A stretch of 64,000 nt of DNA, from contig NZ_FOQI01000005.1 of NCBI RefSeq assembly GCF_900113705.1, positions 186,001-250,000 of the forward strand, given 5' to 3'. Made by a program: the position numbers and the translations under genes. This stretch comes from Collimonas sp. OK307 (GTDB lineage: Bacteria > Pseudomonadota > Gammaproteobacteria > Burkholderiales > Burkholderiaceae_D). Of the stretch, positions 1 through 7,923 are shown in pieces. Numbering within the stretch: position 1 is the first letter of the stretch; the number at the start of each line of letters is the position of its first letter. The notes below the pieces were generated by a model. That model was not told where the DNA came from, searched no databases, and saw only the letters and a program-made list of their open reading frames with translations.

Positions 1-28
1 TTATTTAAATTTGTATCGGGAGATGGAA

Positions 29-889
29 ATGAGTTCTCAACAAGGTAGTGCACCCTACTATTTCGTCCCTGGCCCATCCAGGTGGCCAGTGCTGGGAGGT
101 GTAGCGCTATTGGCGACGATGGCTGGCGCCGCAGCGTGGGTCAATAGCGTCGTGTGGGGCCCTGAGCTGTGCGTCATCGGCATCTTGTCTTTCCTGGTCG
201 TGCTGTACAAATGGTTCGGCGACTCCATCCGTGAATCCGAAGGCGGCCTGTATAGTGCCCGCATCGATACCTCGTATCGCTGGAGCATGAGCTGGTTCAT
301 CTTCTCCGAAGTGATGTTTTTCGCCGCGTTCTTTGGCGCCTTGTTCTACGCCCGCAGCATTTCCATGCCGTGGCTGGGCGACCTCGACAACAAACTGTTG
401 TGGCCAGACTTCGCCGCGCATTGGGGCAATGCCGGCCCGGCCGGTACGATCGAATCCTTTAGCACCATGGGACCGTTCCCGATCCCGACTATCAATACCG
501 CTCTGCTGCTGACATCAGGCGTTACGCTGACGATTTCCCACCACGCCTTGCGTTCCGGTCATCGCGCCAAGACGGCATTCTGGCTGTTCGCAACGATTGT
601 GCTGGGCGCCACCTTCATGGGTTTCCAGGCTGCCGAATACATTGAAGCGTATAGCGATTTCAACCTGAAACTGACCTCCGGTGTCTACGGTTCCACATTC
701 TTCCTGCTGACCGGTTTCCACGGCTTCCATGTGACCATCGGCGCCATCATGCTGTCAGTGGTACTGTATCGCGTGCTCAAAGGGCATTTCACTCCAGAGC
801 ATCATTTCGCATTTGAAGGCGCGGCCTGGTACTGGCACTTTGTGGACGTGGTCTGGCTTGGCTTGTACGTCGTGGTGTACTGGTTGTAA
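29..889 (+). CDS. ctaE: cytochrome c oxidase subunit III
   Basis: This is subunit III of the aa3-type cytochrome c oxidase, the terminal respiratory complex of the inner membrane. The 286-residue protein is almost entirely hydrophobic with about seven membrane segments. It carries the family-typical stretches WFIFSEVMFFAAFF, LTSGVTLTISHHAL, TGFHGFHVTIG and the C-terminal WYWHFVDVVWLGLYVVVYWL. An in-frame TTG lies at 11 and an ATG at 23, but the ATG at 29 is best placed behind GGAG at 19-22 and gives the usual MSS start. It is the first gene of the oxidase assembly cluster that continues to 5363; subunits I and II must lie upstream of the window. Confidence 0.96.
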   Translation: MSSQQGSAPYYFVPGPSRWPVLGGVALLATMAGAAAWVNSVVWGPELCVIGILSFLVVLYKWFGDSIRESEGGLYSARIDTSYRWSMSWFIFSEVMFFAAFFGALFYARSISMPWLGDLDNKLLWPDFAAHWGNAGPAGTIESFSTMGPFPIPTINTALLLTSGVTLTISHHALRSGHRAKTAFWLFATIVLGATFMGFQAAEYIEAYSDFNLKLTSGVYGSTFFLLTGFHGFHVTIGAIMLSVVLYRVLKGHFTPEHHFAFEGAAWYWHFVDVVWLGLYVVVYWL

Positions 890-943
890 TAGTAAAAGCG
901 GATCAGAGGTATAAATTCAGCGCAATAATTAAGCGCATAAAAG

Positions 944-972
944 AAAGGCCACACTTCGGTGCGGCCTTTTTT
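944..972 (+). terminator. rho-independent terminator after ctaE
   Basis: The stem AAGGCCACAC / GTGCGGCCTT has one mismatch, is closed by a TTCG tetraloop, and is followed by a T-run. It lies 55 bases after the subunit III stop codon and faces the convergent DUF2909 gene. Confidence 0.85.
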
Positions 973-1028
973 ACTGCGGATTGCCGAGAGCAATGCGCTA
1001 CAGCAACGACGCAATGCTTATGCAATGC

Positions 1029-1229
1029 TTAGTGCAGCCCGGTCGGCTGGATATACCCCAATTTGTACAAGACCAGCAGCAGGATGAACAGAGCGACAGA
1101 AAAGCCGACACGCATGGTCAAGGCCTGTACCGTACGGTTGCTTTTACCTTTGTCGCGCATCAGGAAAAGCAGTGCCGAGAACAGGCTGCCAATGATCAGG
1201 ATGAAGGCAATGGCAACGACGATTTTCAT
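1029..1229 (-). CDS. twin transmembrane protein, DUF2909-like
   Basis: This 66-residue protein has two hydrophobic helices (about residues 2-22 and 39-59) joined by a short charged loop, RDKGKSNR. That is the pattern of the DUF2909 twin transmembrane proteins found in cytochrome oxidase clusters of beta- and gamma-proteobacteria. It is encoded on the opposite strand between subunit III and SURF1. The role is not established; a small assembly or stability factor for the oxidase is an inference from position only. Confidence 0.75.
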   Translation of the reverse strand: MKIVVAIAFILIIGSLFSALLFLMRDKGKSNRTVQALTMRVGFSVALFILLLVLYKLGYIQPTGLH

Positions 1230-1268
1230 TTTATGGGCCGGGAAAATAGAGACTAAGGCGGTATTGTA

Positions 1269-2039
1269 ATGCCAATCAGATTCCGTTTTCGCTTGATTCC
1301 GTTTGTGGTAACCGTATTTCTGGTGGTGCTAGGCATAGCGTTGGCACAATGGCAAACGCGGCGCGGCGATCAAAAGCAGGCGATCGAAACCAGATTATTG
1401 CAACGCAAAGCCGATGCTACTGTCAAATTCGGCGACGGATCGCCGGGTATCGATCAACTCGAGTATAGGCGCATGGCGTTACGCGGTGAATTTATTGCCG
1501 GCTGGCCGGTTTATCTCGACAATCGCCCCTTGAACGGTGTTGCCGGGTTTTATGTGCTGATGCCGTTCAAACTTGCGGTCCCGGGCACGGGCGGAAATAC
1601 AGGGGAAGATAGTTACGTACTGGTAGCGCGCGGCTGGTTGCCACGCGATCCGGTGGATCGCAGCAAGGTGCCGTCCTACCCGACGCCGGCCGGCACGATT
1701 GAGATAGAAGGGCTGGTCAGGCGCGATTTCGGTCATGTTTTGCAGCTGGGCGATGCGGCCCCACCGCAGCCCCGGGCAATTGTGCAGAATCTGGGAATAG
1801 ACGAATTCGCAGCGGCCAGCAAATTCAAGCTGCAGCCATTCGTGATCGAGCAAACCAGCGACACCGAAGATCATTTGCTGCGCGATTGGCCCAGCCCTTC
1901 GCTCGGTATCGAAAAGCACCGCGGCTACGCATTCCAATGGTATGCGCTGGCCGTGATGGCGTTCATTTTTTTTGTTGTGACAGGATTTAGACGTGGATCA
2001 GAAAACACCAACAAGCCAGCCGCTCAACGTTCCGGCTGA
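1269..2039 (+). CDS. SURF1 family cytochrome oxidase assembly protein
   Basis: SURF1 proteins help insert heme A into subunit I of cytochrome c oxidase. The 256-residue protein has the SURF1 layout: an N-terminal membrane helix (about residues 10-27) followed by LGIALAQWQTRRGDQK, a large periplasmic domain including VYLDNRPLNGVAGFYVLMP and VLVARGWLP, and a C-terminal helix after HRGYAFQWYALAVMAF. It overlaps the next gene by 47 bases, which indicates co-transcription and probable translational coupling. Confidence 0.93.
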   Translation: MPIRFRFRLIPFVVTVFLVVLGIALAQWQTRRGDQKQAIETRLLQRKADATVKFGDGSPGIDQLEYRRMALRGEFIAGWPVYLDNRPLNGVAGFYVLMPFKLAVPGTGGNTGEDSYVLVARGWLPRDPVDRSKVPSYPTPAGTIEIEGLVRRDFGHVLQLGDAAPPQPRAIVQNLGIDEFAAASKFKLQPFVIEQTSDTEDHLLRDWPSPSLGIEKHRGYAFQWYALAVMAFIFFVVTGFRRGSENTNKPAAQRSG

Positions 2040-2649
2040 TAATAATCCGGCTGGCAATCAGGCTGAAAACAAGCAGCGCCAGAGCGGCCGTTGGAAATTG
2101 TTCGCGGTGATTGCGGTATGCGCAGCACCCATGATCGGGTCTTATTTCACGTACTACGTCATCAAGCCGCAGAGCCGCAATAACTACGGCGCGCTGATCG
2201 ATCCGCGCGACTACCCTATCCCCGAACTGGGCAGCACCGCGCTGGACGGCAAGCCGCTCACCCTGGATGCCTACAAAGGCAAATGGCTGATGGTGCAGGT
2301 CGATGGCGGCGAATGCCAAAAGGCTTGCCAGGACAAGCTGTTCGAGATGCGTCAGCTGCGCCTTATGCAAGGCAAGGAAATGGAACGGATTGAGCGCGTC
2401 TGGCTGATTACCGATGAGCAGCCCCTGCCAACCATTGTGATGCGCGAATACGACGGCACCAGGTTGTTGCGGGTGAAGCCGGATCTGCTGAAAGCCTGGC
2501 TGCCGACTGAGGCCGGCACCAGCGCCGCCGATCATATCTACCTGATCGATCCGCTCGGCCATCTGATGATGCGCTTCCCCAAGGATGCCGATCCAAACCT
2601 GGTCAAAAAAGACTTGTCCAAGTTGCTGCGGGCTTCGGCGATAGGGTGA
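1993..2649 (+). CDS. membrane-anchored thioredoxin-fold protein of the oxidase cluster
   Basis: This 218-residue protein has a cytoplasmic N-terminus rich in N, Q and P, one membrane helix (about residues 36-58), and a periplasmic domain resembling the SCO/thioredoxin fold. KPLTLDAYKGKWLMVQVDGGECQKAC occupies the place of the SCO motif, and HIYLIDPLGHLMMRFP matches the later part of such folds. The start is GTG inside the end of SURF1. Homologues sit between SURF1 and heme A synthase in beta-proteobacteria. The C-x3-C spacing (ECQKAC) is kept, but the sequence is otherwise divergent from SCO1, so a copper role is only inferred. Confidence 0.8.
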   Translation: MDQKTPTSQPLNVPADNNPAGNQAENKQRQSGRWKLFAVIAVCAAPMIGSYFTYYVIKPQSRNNYGALIDPRDYPIPELGSTALDGKPLTLDAYKGKWLMVQVDGGECQKACQDKLFEMRQLRLMQGKEMERIERVWLITDEQPLPTIVMREYDGTRLLRVKPDLLKAWLPTEAGTSAADHIYLIDPLGHLMMRFPKDADPNLVKKDLSKLLRASAIG

Positions 2650-2653
2650 GCCG

Positions 2654-3832
2654 ATGACAACACCAATGTTATTTCAGCTCGGCAGCATGGGATTGCTGGT
2701 TGCCTTGCTGGCGTTCTGCGTGGTCTGGGTTTCCAGCGACACCAATAAATATCGCAAGCTGGTATGGGTAACGCTGTTCCTGACATTTGACCTGATCATG
2801 TTCGGCGCCTTCACCCGCCTGACCGATTCCGGCCTCGGTTGCCCTGACTGGCCAGGTTGCTACGGACATTCCAATCCGTTGCAGGCGCATGTGCATATCA
2901 GCGCGGCCCAGGAAGCCATGCCGGACGGCCCGGTGACAGTAATGAAAGCCTGGATCGAAATGACCCATCGTTATTTCGCGATGGGTGTCGGCGTGCTGAT
3001 CATTGCCTTGATGGTGATTGCCTGGATGCGCTGGCTGCGTTGGCCTAAGGCTGGAAATTCTGCGAGCGGGCAAAAAAACGGGCAGGAAAGCAAATTCTCA
3101 CCTTGGTTTCCAACCGTGCTGTTTTTATTCGTCTGCCTGCAAGGCGCTTTCGGCGCCTGGACGGTGACCCAAAAACTGCAGCCTGTGATCGTGACTACGC
3201 ATTTGCTGCTTGGCCTGACCTTGCTGGCGTTGCTGACCTGGCTCGGCGCGCGTCAAAGCGCACATGCTCCGGTGGCGGCCAGCGCTACGTCTCTGGTAAA
3301 GCCGGCCTTGATCGGCATGTTGTTATTGGTGCTGCAGATTGCATTGGGCGGGTGGGTAAGCACTAACTATGCTGCGCTTGCCTGTACCGACTTCCCCACT
3401 TGCCACGGCGCATTGGTGCCGCATATGGATTTCGCCAATGGTTTCACCCTGTGGCGCCATCTGGGCATGACTGCGGATGGCGAGTTCCTGTCGTTCCAGG
3501 CATTGACCGCGATTCACTGGACCCACCGCAGTTTCGCTTTCGTGGTGATTGCCTTCATCGTCTGGCTGGCCTGCAGAGCCTTACGCACCCGGGGTTTGGA
3601 AAAGACCGGGCGCTGGCTGCTAATCATTGTCGGCTTGCAATTGATTACCGGGTTGTCTACTATTTTCCTGAACTGGCCGCTGTCGATTGCCGTAGCGCAC
3701 AACGGTGGGGCAGCGCTGCTGCTGCTATTGCTGGTCATGTTAAACTATAAGGCTAGACTTGCTTTACGCGTATCCTCGGTTTTAGGAGCGCCAAGCCACC
3801 CAACTGCTGATCGCCTCAACCCGCAACCATGA
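2654..3832 (+). CDS. ctaA: heme A synthase (COX15/CtaA)
   Basis: This enzyme oxidises the C8 methyl group of heme O to the formyl group of heme A, the cofactor of aa3 oxidases. The 392-residue protein has about eight membrane helices. It shows the COX15 landmarks [58 protein letters not shown] and [12 protein letters not shown], containing the heme-binding histidines. It starts 4 bases after the preceding gene, and its stop codon overlaps the ctaB start (ATGA). It is slightly longer than many family members because of a polar loop near residues 130-150. Confidence 0.95.
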   Translation: MTTPMLFQLGSMGLLVALLAFCVVWVSSDTNKYRKLVWVTLFLTFDLIMFGAFTRLTDSGLGCPDWPGCYGHSNPLQAHVHISAAQEAMPDGPVTVMKAWIEMTHRYFAMGVGVLIIALMVIAWMRWLRWPKAGNSASGQKNGQESKFSPWFPTVLFLFVCLQGAFGAWTVTQKLQPVIVTTHLLLGLTLLALLTWLGARQSAHAPVAASATSLVKPALIGMLLLVLQIALGGWVSTNYAALACTDFPTCHGALVPHMDFANGFTLWRHLGMTADGEFLSFQALTAIHWTHRSFAFVVIAFIVWLACRALRTRGLEKTGRWLLIIVGLQLITGLSTIFLNWPLSIAVAHNGGAALLLLLLVMLNYKARLALRVSSVLGAPSHPTADRLNPQP

Positions 3833-4713
3833 CCGCTTTGACCATACCACCTAATCGAATTGCCCAATACTGGGCGCTGACCAAGCCGCGCGTTACGCAG
3901 CTGGCGGTATTTTGTGCGGTGATCGGCATGTTCCTGTCCACCCCGGGCTTGCCCGACTGGCAACGTGTGATTTCAGCCACTATCGGCATCTGGCTGCTGG
4001 CCGGTGCGGCTTTTGCCGTCAATTGCCTAGTTGAACGTGAAATCGATTCGCGCATGGCGCGCACCGCACGGCGGCCAATGGCGCGGGGTGAAATCACCGT
4101 GCCCCAGACCCTGGTGTTTTCCGGCGTGATAGGCGGCCTTGGCATGTGGGTGCTGTACAACTTCGTCAATCCGCTGACCATGTGGCTGACTTTCGCCACG
4201 TTTGTCGGCTACGCAATTATCTACACCATCATCCTGAAGCCGGCGACACCGCAAAATATCGTCATCGGCGGCCTGGCCGGCGCCATGCCGCCAGCTCTGG
4301 GCTGGGCGGCGATTGCCAACGACGTGCCGATGCAAGCCTGGCTGCTGGTGATGATCATCTTCGTCTGGACTCCGCCGCATTTCTGGGCGCTGGCCATGTA
4401 CCGGCGCGACGACTACGCCAAATCCGGCTTGCCGATGTTGCCCATCACGCATGGCATGAAGTTCACCCAGTTCCAGATCCTGCTCTATACGATTGCCTTG
4501 GTGGCTACCACCATGCTGCCGTTTGCGGTTGGCATGAGCGGCCTGATCTACCTGGCCTGCGCAGCGGTGCTGGGCCTGATCTTCCTCTGGTACGCATGGC
4601 AGATTTACCGGCATTACACCGATCTGATTGCACGCAAGACTTTCGCGTATTCAATCGTCTATCTGTCGTTGCTGTTCGCCGCTCTGCTGGTCGATCACTA
4701 TCTCAAATTTTGA
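3829..4713 (+). CDS. ctaB: heme O synthase (protoheme IX farnesyltransferase)
   Basis: This membrane prenyltransferase adds the farnesyl tail to protoheme IX, giving heme O for the next step by CtaA. The 294-residue protein shows the UbiA-family signature: [12 protein letters not shown] near the N-terminus, [19 protein letters not shown] (the N/D-x3-D metal-diphosphate site), and a second acidic loop in [16 protein letters not shown]. It has about eight to nine membrane helices. It overlaps ctaA by 4 bases and is followed after 8 bases by the SCO gene. Confidence 0.96.
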   Translation: MTALTIPPNRIAQYWALTKPRVTQLAVFCAVIGMFLSTPGLPDWQRVISATIGIWLLAGAAFAVNCLVEREIDSRMARTARRPMARGEITVPQTLVFSGVIGGLGMWVLYNFVNPLTMWLTFATFVGYAIIYTIILKPATPQNIVIGGLAGAMPPALGWAAIANDVPMQAWLLVMIIFVWTPPHFWALAMYRRDDYAKSGLPMLPITHGMKFTQFQILLYTIALVATTMLPFAVGMSGLIYLACAAVLGLIFLWYAWQIYRHYTDLIARKTFAYSIVYLSLLFAALLVDHYLKF

Positions 4714-4721
4714 AAGCAAAC

Positions 4722-5363
4722 ATGAAGCGTGTGACTCCTGTCGTCTCGATTTTAGCGGGGCTGCTGATGGTGCTGTCGGTGTTGTCGTTAACCGCCTGCG
4801 GCGACAAATCGACAGGTGGAGGCCAGGAAATGACTTTGTCGCCGGCCAACAGCGCGTTCATCAATACCGACGTCACCGGTCTCGGCTACGCCCGCGATTT
4901 TGCCCTGACGGACCATACCGGCAAGCCGCGCACGCTGGCTGACTACAAGGGCAAGGCAGTGGTAGTGTTTTTCGGTTACACCCAATGCCCGGACGTTTGT
5001 CCAACCACCATGGTTGAGATGGCCGATGTCATGAAGGAGCTGGGGCCGCTGGCAAGCAAGGTGCAGGTATTGTTCGTTACGGTTGATCCGGAGCGCGATA
5101 CGCAGGAGTTGCTGTCCCACTATGTGCCGGCGTTTGATCCAAGTTTTGTCGGTCTTTATGGCGACCAGGCGGCGACCGATAAGGTGGCGAAGGAATTCCG
5201 TGTGTTTTATCAAAAAGTACCTGGCAAGACGCCGGGCAGCTACACCATGGACCACACCGCCGGGAGCTATGTGTTTGATCCGGAAGGCCATATCCGTCTG
5301 TTCATACGTCACGGCCAGGGAGCTGACCCGATCGCCCATGACTTGAAATTGTTATTGAAGTGA
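4722..5363 (+). CDS. SCO1/SenC copper-delivery lipoprotein
   Basis: SCO proteins deliver copper to the CuA site of oxidase subunit II. The ATG at 4722 gives a 213-residue protein with a signal peptide ending in the lipobox LTAC, so it is probably lipid-anchored facing the periplasm. The thioredoxin-like domain contains the copper motif GYTQCPDVCP (C-x3-C) and the third ligand histidine in YTMDHTAGSYVFD. A longer reading frame runs upstream through ctaB out of its frame; I reject that start. It is the last gene of the oxidase assembly run. Confidence 0.95.
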   Translation: MKRVTPVVSILAGLLMVLSVLSLTACGDKSTGGGQEMTLSPANSAFINTDVTGLGYARDFALTDHTGKPRTLADYKGKAVVVFFGYTQCPDVCPTTMVEMADVMKELGPLASKVQVLFVTVDPERDTQELLSHYVPAFDPSFVGLYGDQAATDKVAKEFRVFYQKVPGKTPGSYTMDHTAGSYVFDPEGHIRLFIRHGQGADPIAHDLKLLLK

Positions 5364-5404
5364 TTCGCGAGTGCGGCGCCCGATCGTGACGGCGCGCGCA
5401 ACAA

Positions 5405-5430
5405 AAAAAGGCAGCCAAGGCTGCCTTTTT
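5405..5430. terminator. bidirectional terminator between sco and rpoH
   Basis: The perfect stem AAAAAGGCAGCC / GGCTGCCTTTTT has A and T runs at its edges, so it can end transcription of the plus-strand oxidase cluster and of the convergent rpoH gene. It lies 41 bases after the sco stop and 33 bases before the rpoH stop. Confidence 0.9.
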
Positions 5431-5463
5431 CTATTTGCAATCAGACAAAAAAAAGTCGGCTCG

Positions 5464-6363
5464 TCAGGCAAACGCCGCCAGCGAACCCTTCATCTTCTTC
5501 AGCGCAACCGCTTCAATTTGCCGGATCCGCTCGGCCGACACGCCAAATTCATCCGCCAGTTCATGCAAGGTGGCGCCGGAACCGTCGTCGTTGGCCAGCC
5601 AGCGTGCTTCCACGATACGGCGTGAGCGATCGTCGAGCTTGCTCAAAGCCGATTCCAGGCCTTCCGACTGCATGCGGTCATAGCGCTGCGCTTCCAGCAC
5701 TTTGCTGGGCTCTTGCGCGTCGGTCGACAGATAGGCGATCGGTGCAAATTTGTCGTCATCGTCGTCAGTCGGCGCTTCCAGCGCGATGTCGCGGCCGGTC
5801 AGACGCGTTTCCATCTCGATCACTTCTTCGCGCTTGACGTTGAGGGTCTTGGCGAGCGCATCCACCTGGCTCGGCGTCATGGCGTCCAGGCCTTCCTTGT
5901 GGCTACGCAGGTTGAAAAACAGTTTGCGCTGCGCTTTGGTGGTGGCTACTTTCACCAGACGCCAGTTTTTCAGAATGTATTCATGCATTTCCGCCTTGAT
6001 CCAATGCATTGCATACGACACCAGCCGTACGCCTTGGTCCGGATCAAAACGTTTAACGGCTTTCATCAGGCCGATATTGCCTTCCTGGATCAGGTCAGCG
6101 TGCGGCAAGCCGTAGCCGAGATAGCCGCGCGCGATCGACACCACCAGGCGCAAATGCGACAGCACCAGCTTTTGAGCGGCGCCGAGGTCGTTTTTGTCGC
6201 GCAATTGTTGTGCGAGCGAAATTTCTTGGTCATGTGTCAACATCGGCAGACGATTGACTGCCGAGATATACGCATCGATATTCCCCAGCGTGCCGGAAAA
6301 GCCGAGCGCCAAGGCGTTGGTGTCGGTAGGCATTAAAGCTGTGTTGACTGATGGATTCTTCAT
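5464..6363 (-). CDS. rpoH: RNA polymerase heat-shock sigma factor sigma-32
   Basis: The 299-residue protein directs RNA polymerase to heat-shock promoters. It has region 2 sequence ADLIQEGNIGLMKAVKRFDPDQGVRLVSYAMHWIKAEMHEYI, the RpoH box QRKLFFNLRSHK that separates sigma-32 from other sigma-70 relatives, and region 4 helix-turn-helix TLHELADEFGVSAERIRQIEAVALKKM. AAGGAG precedes the ATG at a good distance. A perfect CIRCE operator lies about 70 bases upstream, so HrcA repression is likely. Downstream lies the bidirectional terminator. Confidence 0.97.
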   Translation of the reverse strand: MKNPSVNTALMPTDTNALALGFSGTLGNIDAYISAVNRLPMLTHDQEISLAQQLRDKNDLGAAQKLVLSHLRLVVSIARGYLGYGLPHADLIQEGNIGLMKAVKRFDPDQGVRLVSYAMHWIKAEMHEYILKNWRLVKVATTKAQRKLFFNLRSHKEGLDAMTPSQVDALAKTLNVKREEVIEMETRLTGRDIALEAPTDDDDDKFAPIAYLSTDAQEPSKVLEAQRYDRMQSEGLESALSKLDDRSRRIVEARWLANDDGSGATLHELADEFGVSAERIRQIEAVALKKMKGSLAAFA

Positions 6364-6433
6364 TCTTTCTCCTTGCTGTCCGGCCAGCTAAAGCTGCCGG
6401 TAGATCAACGATCAGACGTTTGACTTGGATATA

Positions 6434-6460
6434 TTAGCACTCTCTATTGTTGAGTGCTAA
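6434..6460. promoter_or_regulatory. CIRCE operator upstream of rpoH
   Basis: TTAGCACTC, nine bases, GAGTGCTAA: this is an exact match to the CIRCE consensus bound by the repressor HrcA. It lies 71-97 bases upstream of the rpoH start. On the minus strand a weak promoter-like pair (TTAACA, 17 bases, ACAATA) overlaps it, so a bound repressor would block initiation; that promoter assignment is tentative. Confidence 0.93.
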
Positions 6461-6616
6461 TAGGATTTGTTAAAGAGTGTATATAGGGCGGTGCTATCGA
6501 TCTTATTCTTTTGATTGTTCGAAGCACGGGAGTTAGAGAGGTAAATTCGGAGAAAGTTGCGTCCATACGCAAGGAAATGCTGCGCAGCCGCACGATATTT
6601 TTGATACAAGTTGTAA

Positions 6617-6632
6617 ATTGCCAAAAGGCAAT
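6617..6632 (-). terminator. possible weak terminator after the CobW-like gene
   Basis: The stem ATTGCC / GGCAAT with an AAAA loop lies directly after the stop codon of the gene ending at 6636 and could be extended by GATAC/GTATC. The following T-rich tract is poor, so this is a weak or processing hairpin. Between it and rpoH (6364-6616) I see only the CIRCE region. Confidence 0.35.
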
Positions 6633-6635
6633 GTA

Positions 6636-7004
6636 TCAGGCGGCAAGGTCAGGGGTCATCTCGAGGAAAGCGTCGTATGGGGCGCCAGACAGGAAATCAC
6701 GTAACTGCACCAGATGCGTACTATCGGCGATGCTGATATATAACCGGGCCGGCGGTTTGCGCAGCAGGCGGTTGAGGGTGACGCGTAGGGTCAGGTTGCC
6801 GATACAGCAAAAACAACCAGGTGCGATCCGCTTGATATCCAGCTCATGGGGAACTGTTGCCAGTTTGCCGTCGGACAAGCCTTCCAGTATGAGTGCCGTG
6901 CTCATGTGGCGGCCGTTGCGTGCCAGGTCTTGCTCTATAGCGACGTGGATGGCGGCTTCGCGCGAATTGGCTGAACCGCCGCTAACCAGGGTGGTGAGGG
7001 TCAT
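6636..7004 (-). CDS. short degenerate CobW/G3E-GTPase-like protein
   Basis: This 122-residue protein resembles the N-terminal half of CobW/COG0523 metal-chaperone GTPases. TLTTLVSGGSANSREAAI sits where the P-loop should be, and GCFCCIGNLTLRVTLNRLL reproduces the CxCC metal-binding motif (C64, C66, C67) and the helix after it. The P-loop lacks the GKT/S signature, and the later GTPase motifs and C-terminal domain are absent, so nucleotide hydrolysis is unlikely. It lies 40 bases downstream of ntrX in the same direction. The family assignment rests on motif resemblance only. Confidence 0.6.
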   Translation of the reverse strand: MTLTTLVSGGSANSREAAIHVAIEQDLARNGRHMSTALILEGLSDGKLATVPHELDIKRIAPGCFCCIGNLTLRVTLNRLLRKPPARLYISIADSTHLVQLRDFLSGAPYDAFLEMTPDLAA

Positions 7005-7044
7005 ACGCTTTCTATCCGTCCGCTATCCGTCCGCTATCTGCCCT

Positions 7045-7767
7045 CTATCCGCCCTTTTTCGACAACTTTCCCGGGTCAACGCCGAGTTGTTTCAGTTTGC
7101 GGTACAGATGGGTGCGTTCCAGCCCGGTTTTTTCCGCCACCCTGGTCATGCTGCCGCTTTCGCGGATCAGGTGATATTCAAAGTAGGCGCGCTCGAAAGC
7201 ATCGCGTGCCTCGCGCAGAGGCAGGCCGAACGACGACGAAAACAAACTTTCGGATGCGACCGCAACCGATGGCATGGCAGCGATGTGGGTTGTTTCAGAC
7301 GATGCCGGACTGCTAAAACCGCCGCCAGGTGCAACCACATCATTCAATTCACTTGAGGCGGTTACCGGCTGCGGATACAGGGTTGGCGCCCGGGCAGTCT
7401 TGGGCCCTTGCGACAAGCCCTGCTGAACTGCTTTCAACAGTTTTTGCAAGGCGATCGGTTTTTCGAGGAAATTCAGCGCGCCGATACGGGTCGCTTCTAC
7501 CGCGGTGTCGATAGTGGCGTGACCGGACATCATGATGACAGGCATGGTTAGCAAGCCATCCCGCTGCCATTCCTTCAGGAGCGTAACGCCGTCGGTGTCA
7601 GGCATCCAGATATCGAGCAGTACCAGGTCGGGTACGCCGCCCTGACGAAACTCGCGAGCCTGTTGTGCATTTTCCGCGGCGGTTACTACATGCCCCTCGT
7701 CACCTAAAATCTCCGAGAGCAATTCCCGAATTCCCATTTCGTCGTCAACGACTAGGATGTTAGCCAT
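7045..7767 (-). CDS. ntrX: NtrX-like response regulator lacking an AAA+ domain
   Basis: The 240-residue protein has an N-terminal receiver domain with the phosphorylation site D52 in VLLDIWMPDTDG, the conserved DD at residues 8-9 and the lysine in FLEKP. A low-complexity linker of about 60 residues follows, then a C-terminal Fis-type helix-turn-helix (MTRVAEKTGLERTHLYRKLKQLGV). Canonical NtrX has a sigma-54-activating AAA+ ATPase between these domains; it is missing here, so activation of RpoN by ATP hydrolysis is not possible. It follows ntrY after a 156-base gap. The gene symbol reflects the family pairing, not a proven function. Confidence 0.85.
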   Translation of the reverse strand: MANILVVDDEMGIRELLSEILGDEGHVVTAAENAQQAREFRQGGVPDLVLLDIWMPDTDGVTLLKEWQRDGLLTMPVIMMSGHATIDTAVEATRIGALNFLEKPIALQKLLKAVQQGLSQGPKTARAPTLYPQPVTASSELNDVVAPGGGFSSPASSETTHIAAMPSVAVASESLFSSSFGLPLREARDAFERAYFEYHLIRESGSMTRVAEKTGLERTHLYRKLKQLGVDPGKLSKKGG

Positions 7768-7923
7768 GCGGTTGCCTTCCCATTTCCTGTTGCATCAAAT
7801 CCCACTGTGTGGACGATTCAGATAGTCCAGTTAAATTGTTGATGTCTCGTTGTTTTATTTCCGCGTCCGGATACATCGGATACATGCTATATCACTCAAC
7901 TGCCAATTTGCAGATGTTCTGCG

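Noticed and set aside
4146-4721. Long upstream extension of the SCO gene inside ctaB
   Set aside because: The SCO signal peptide and lipobox start at 4722; the extension is a +1 shadow of ctaB.
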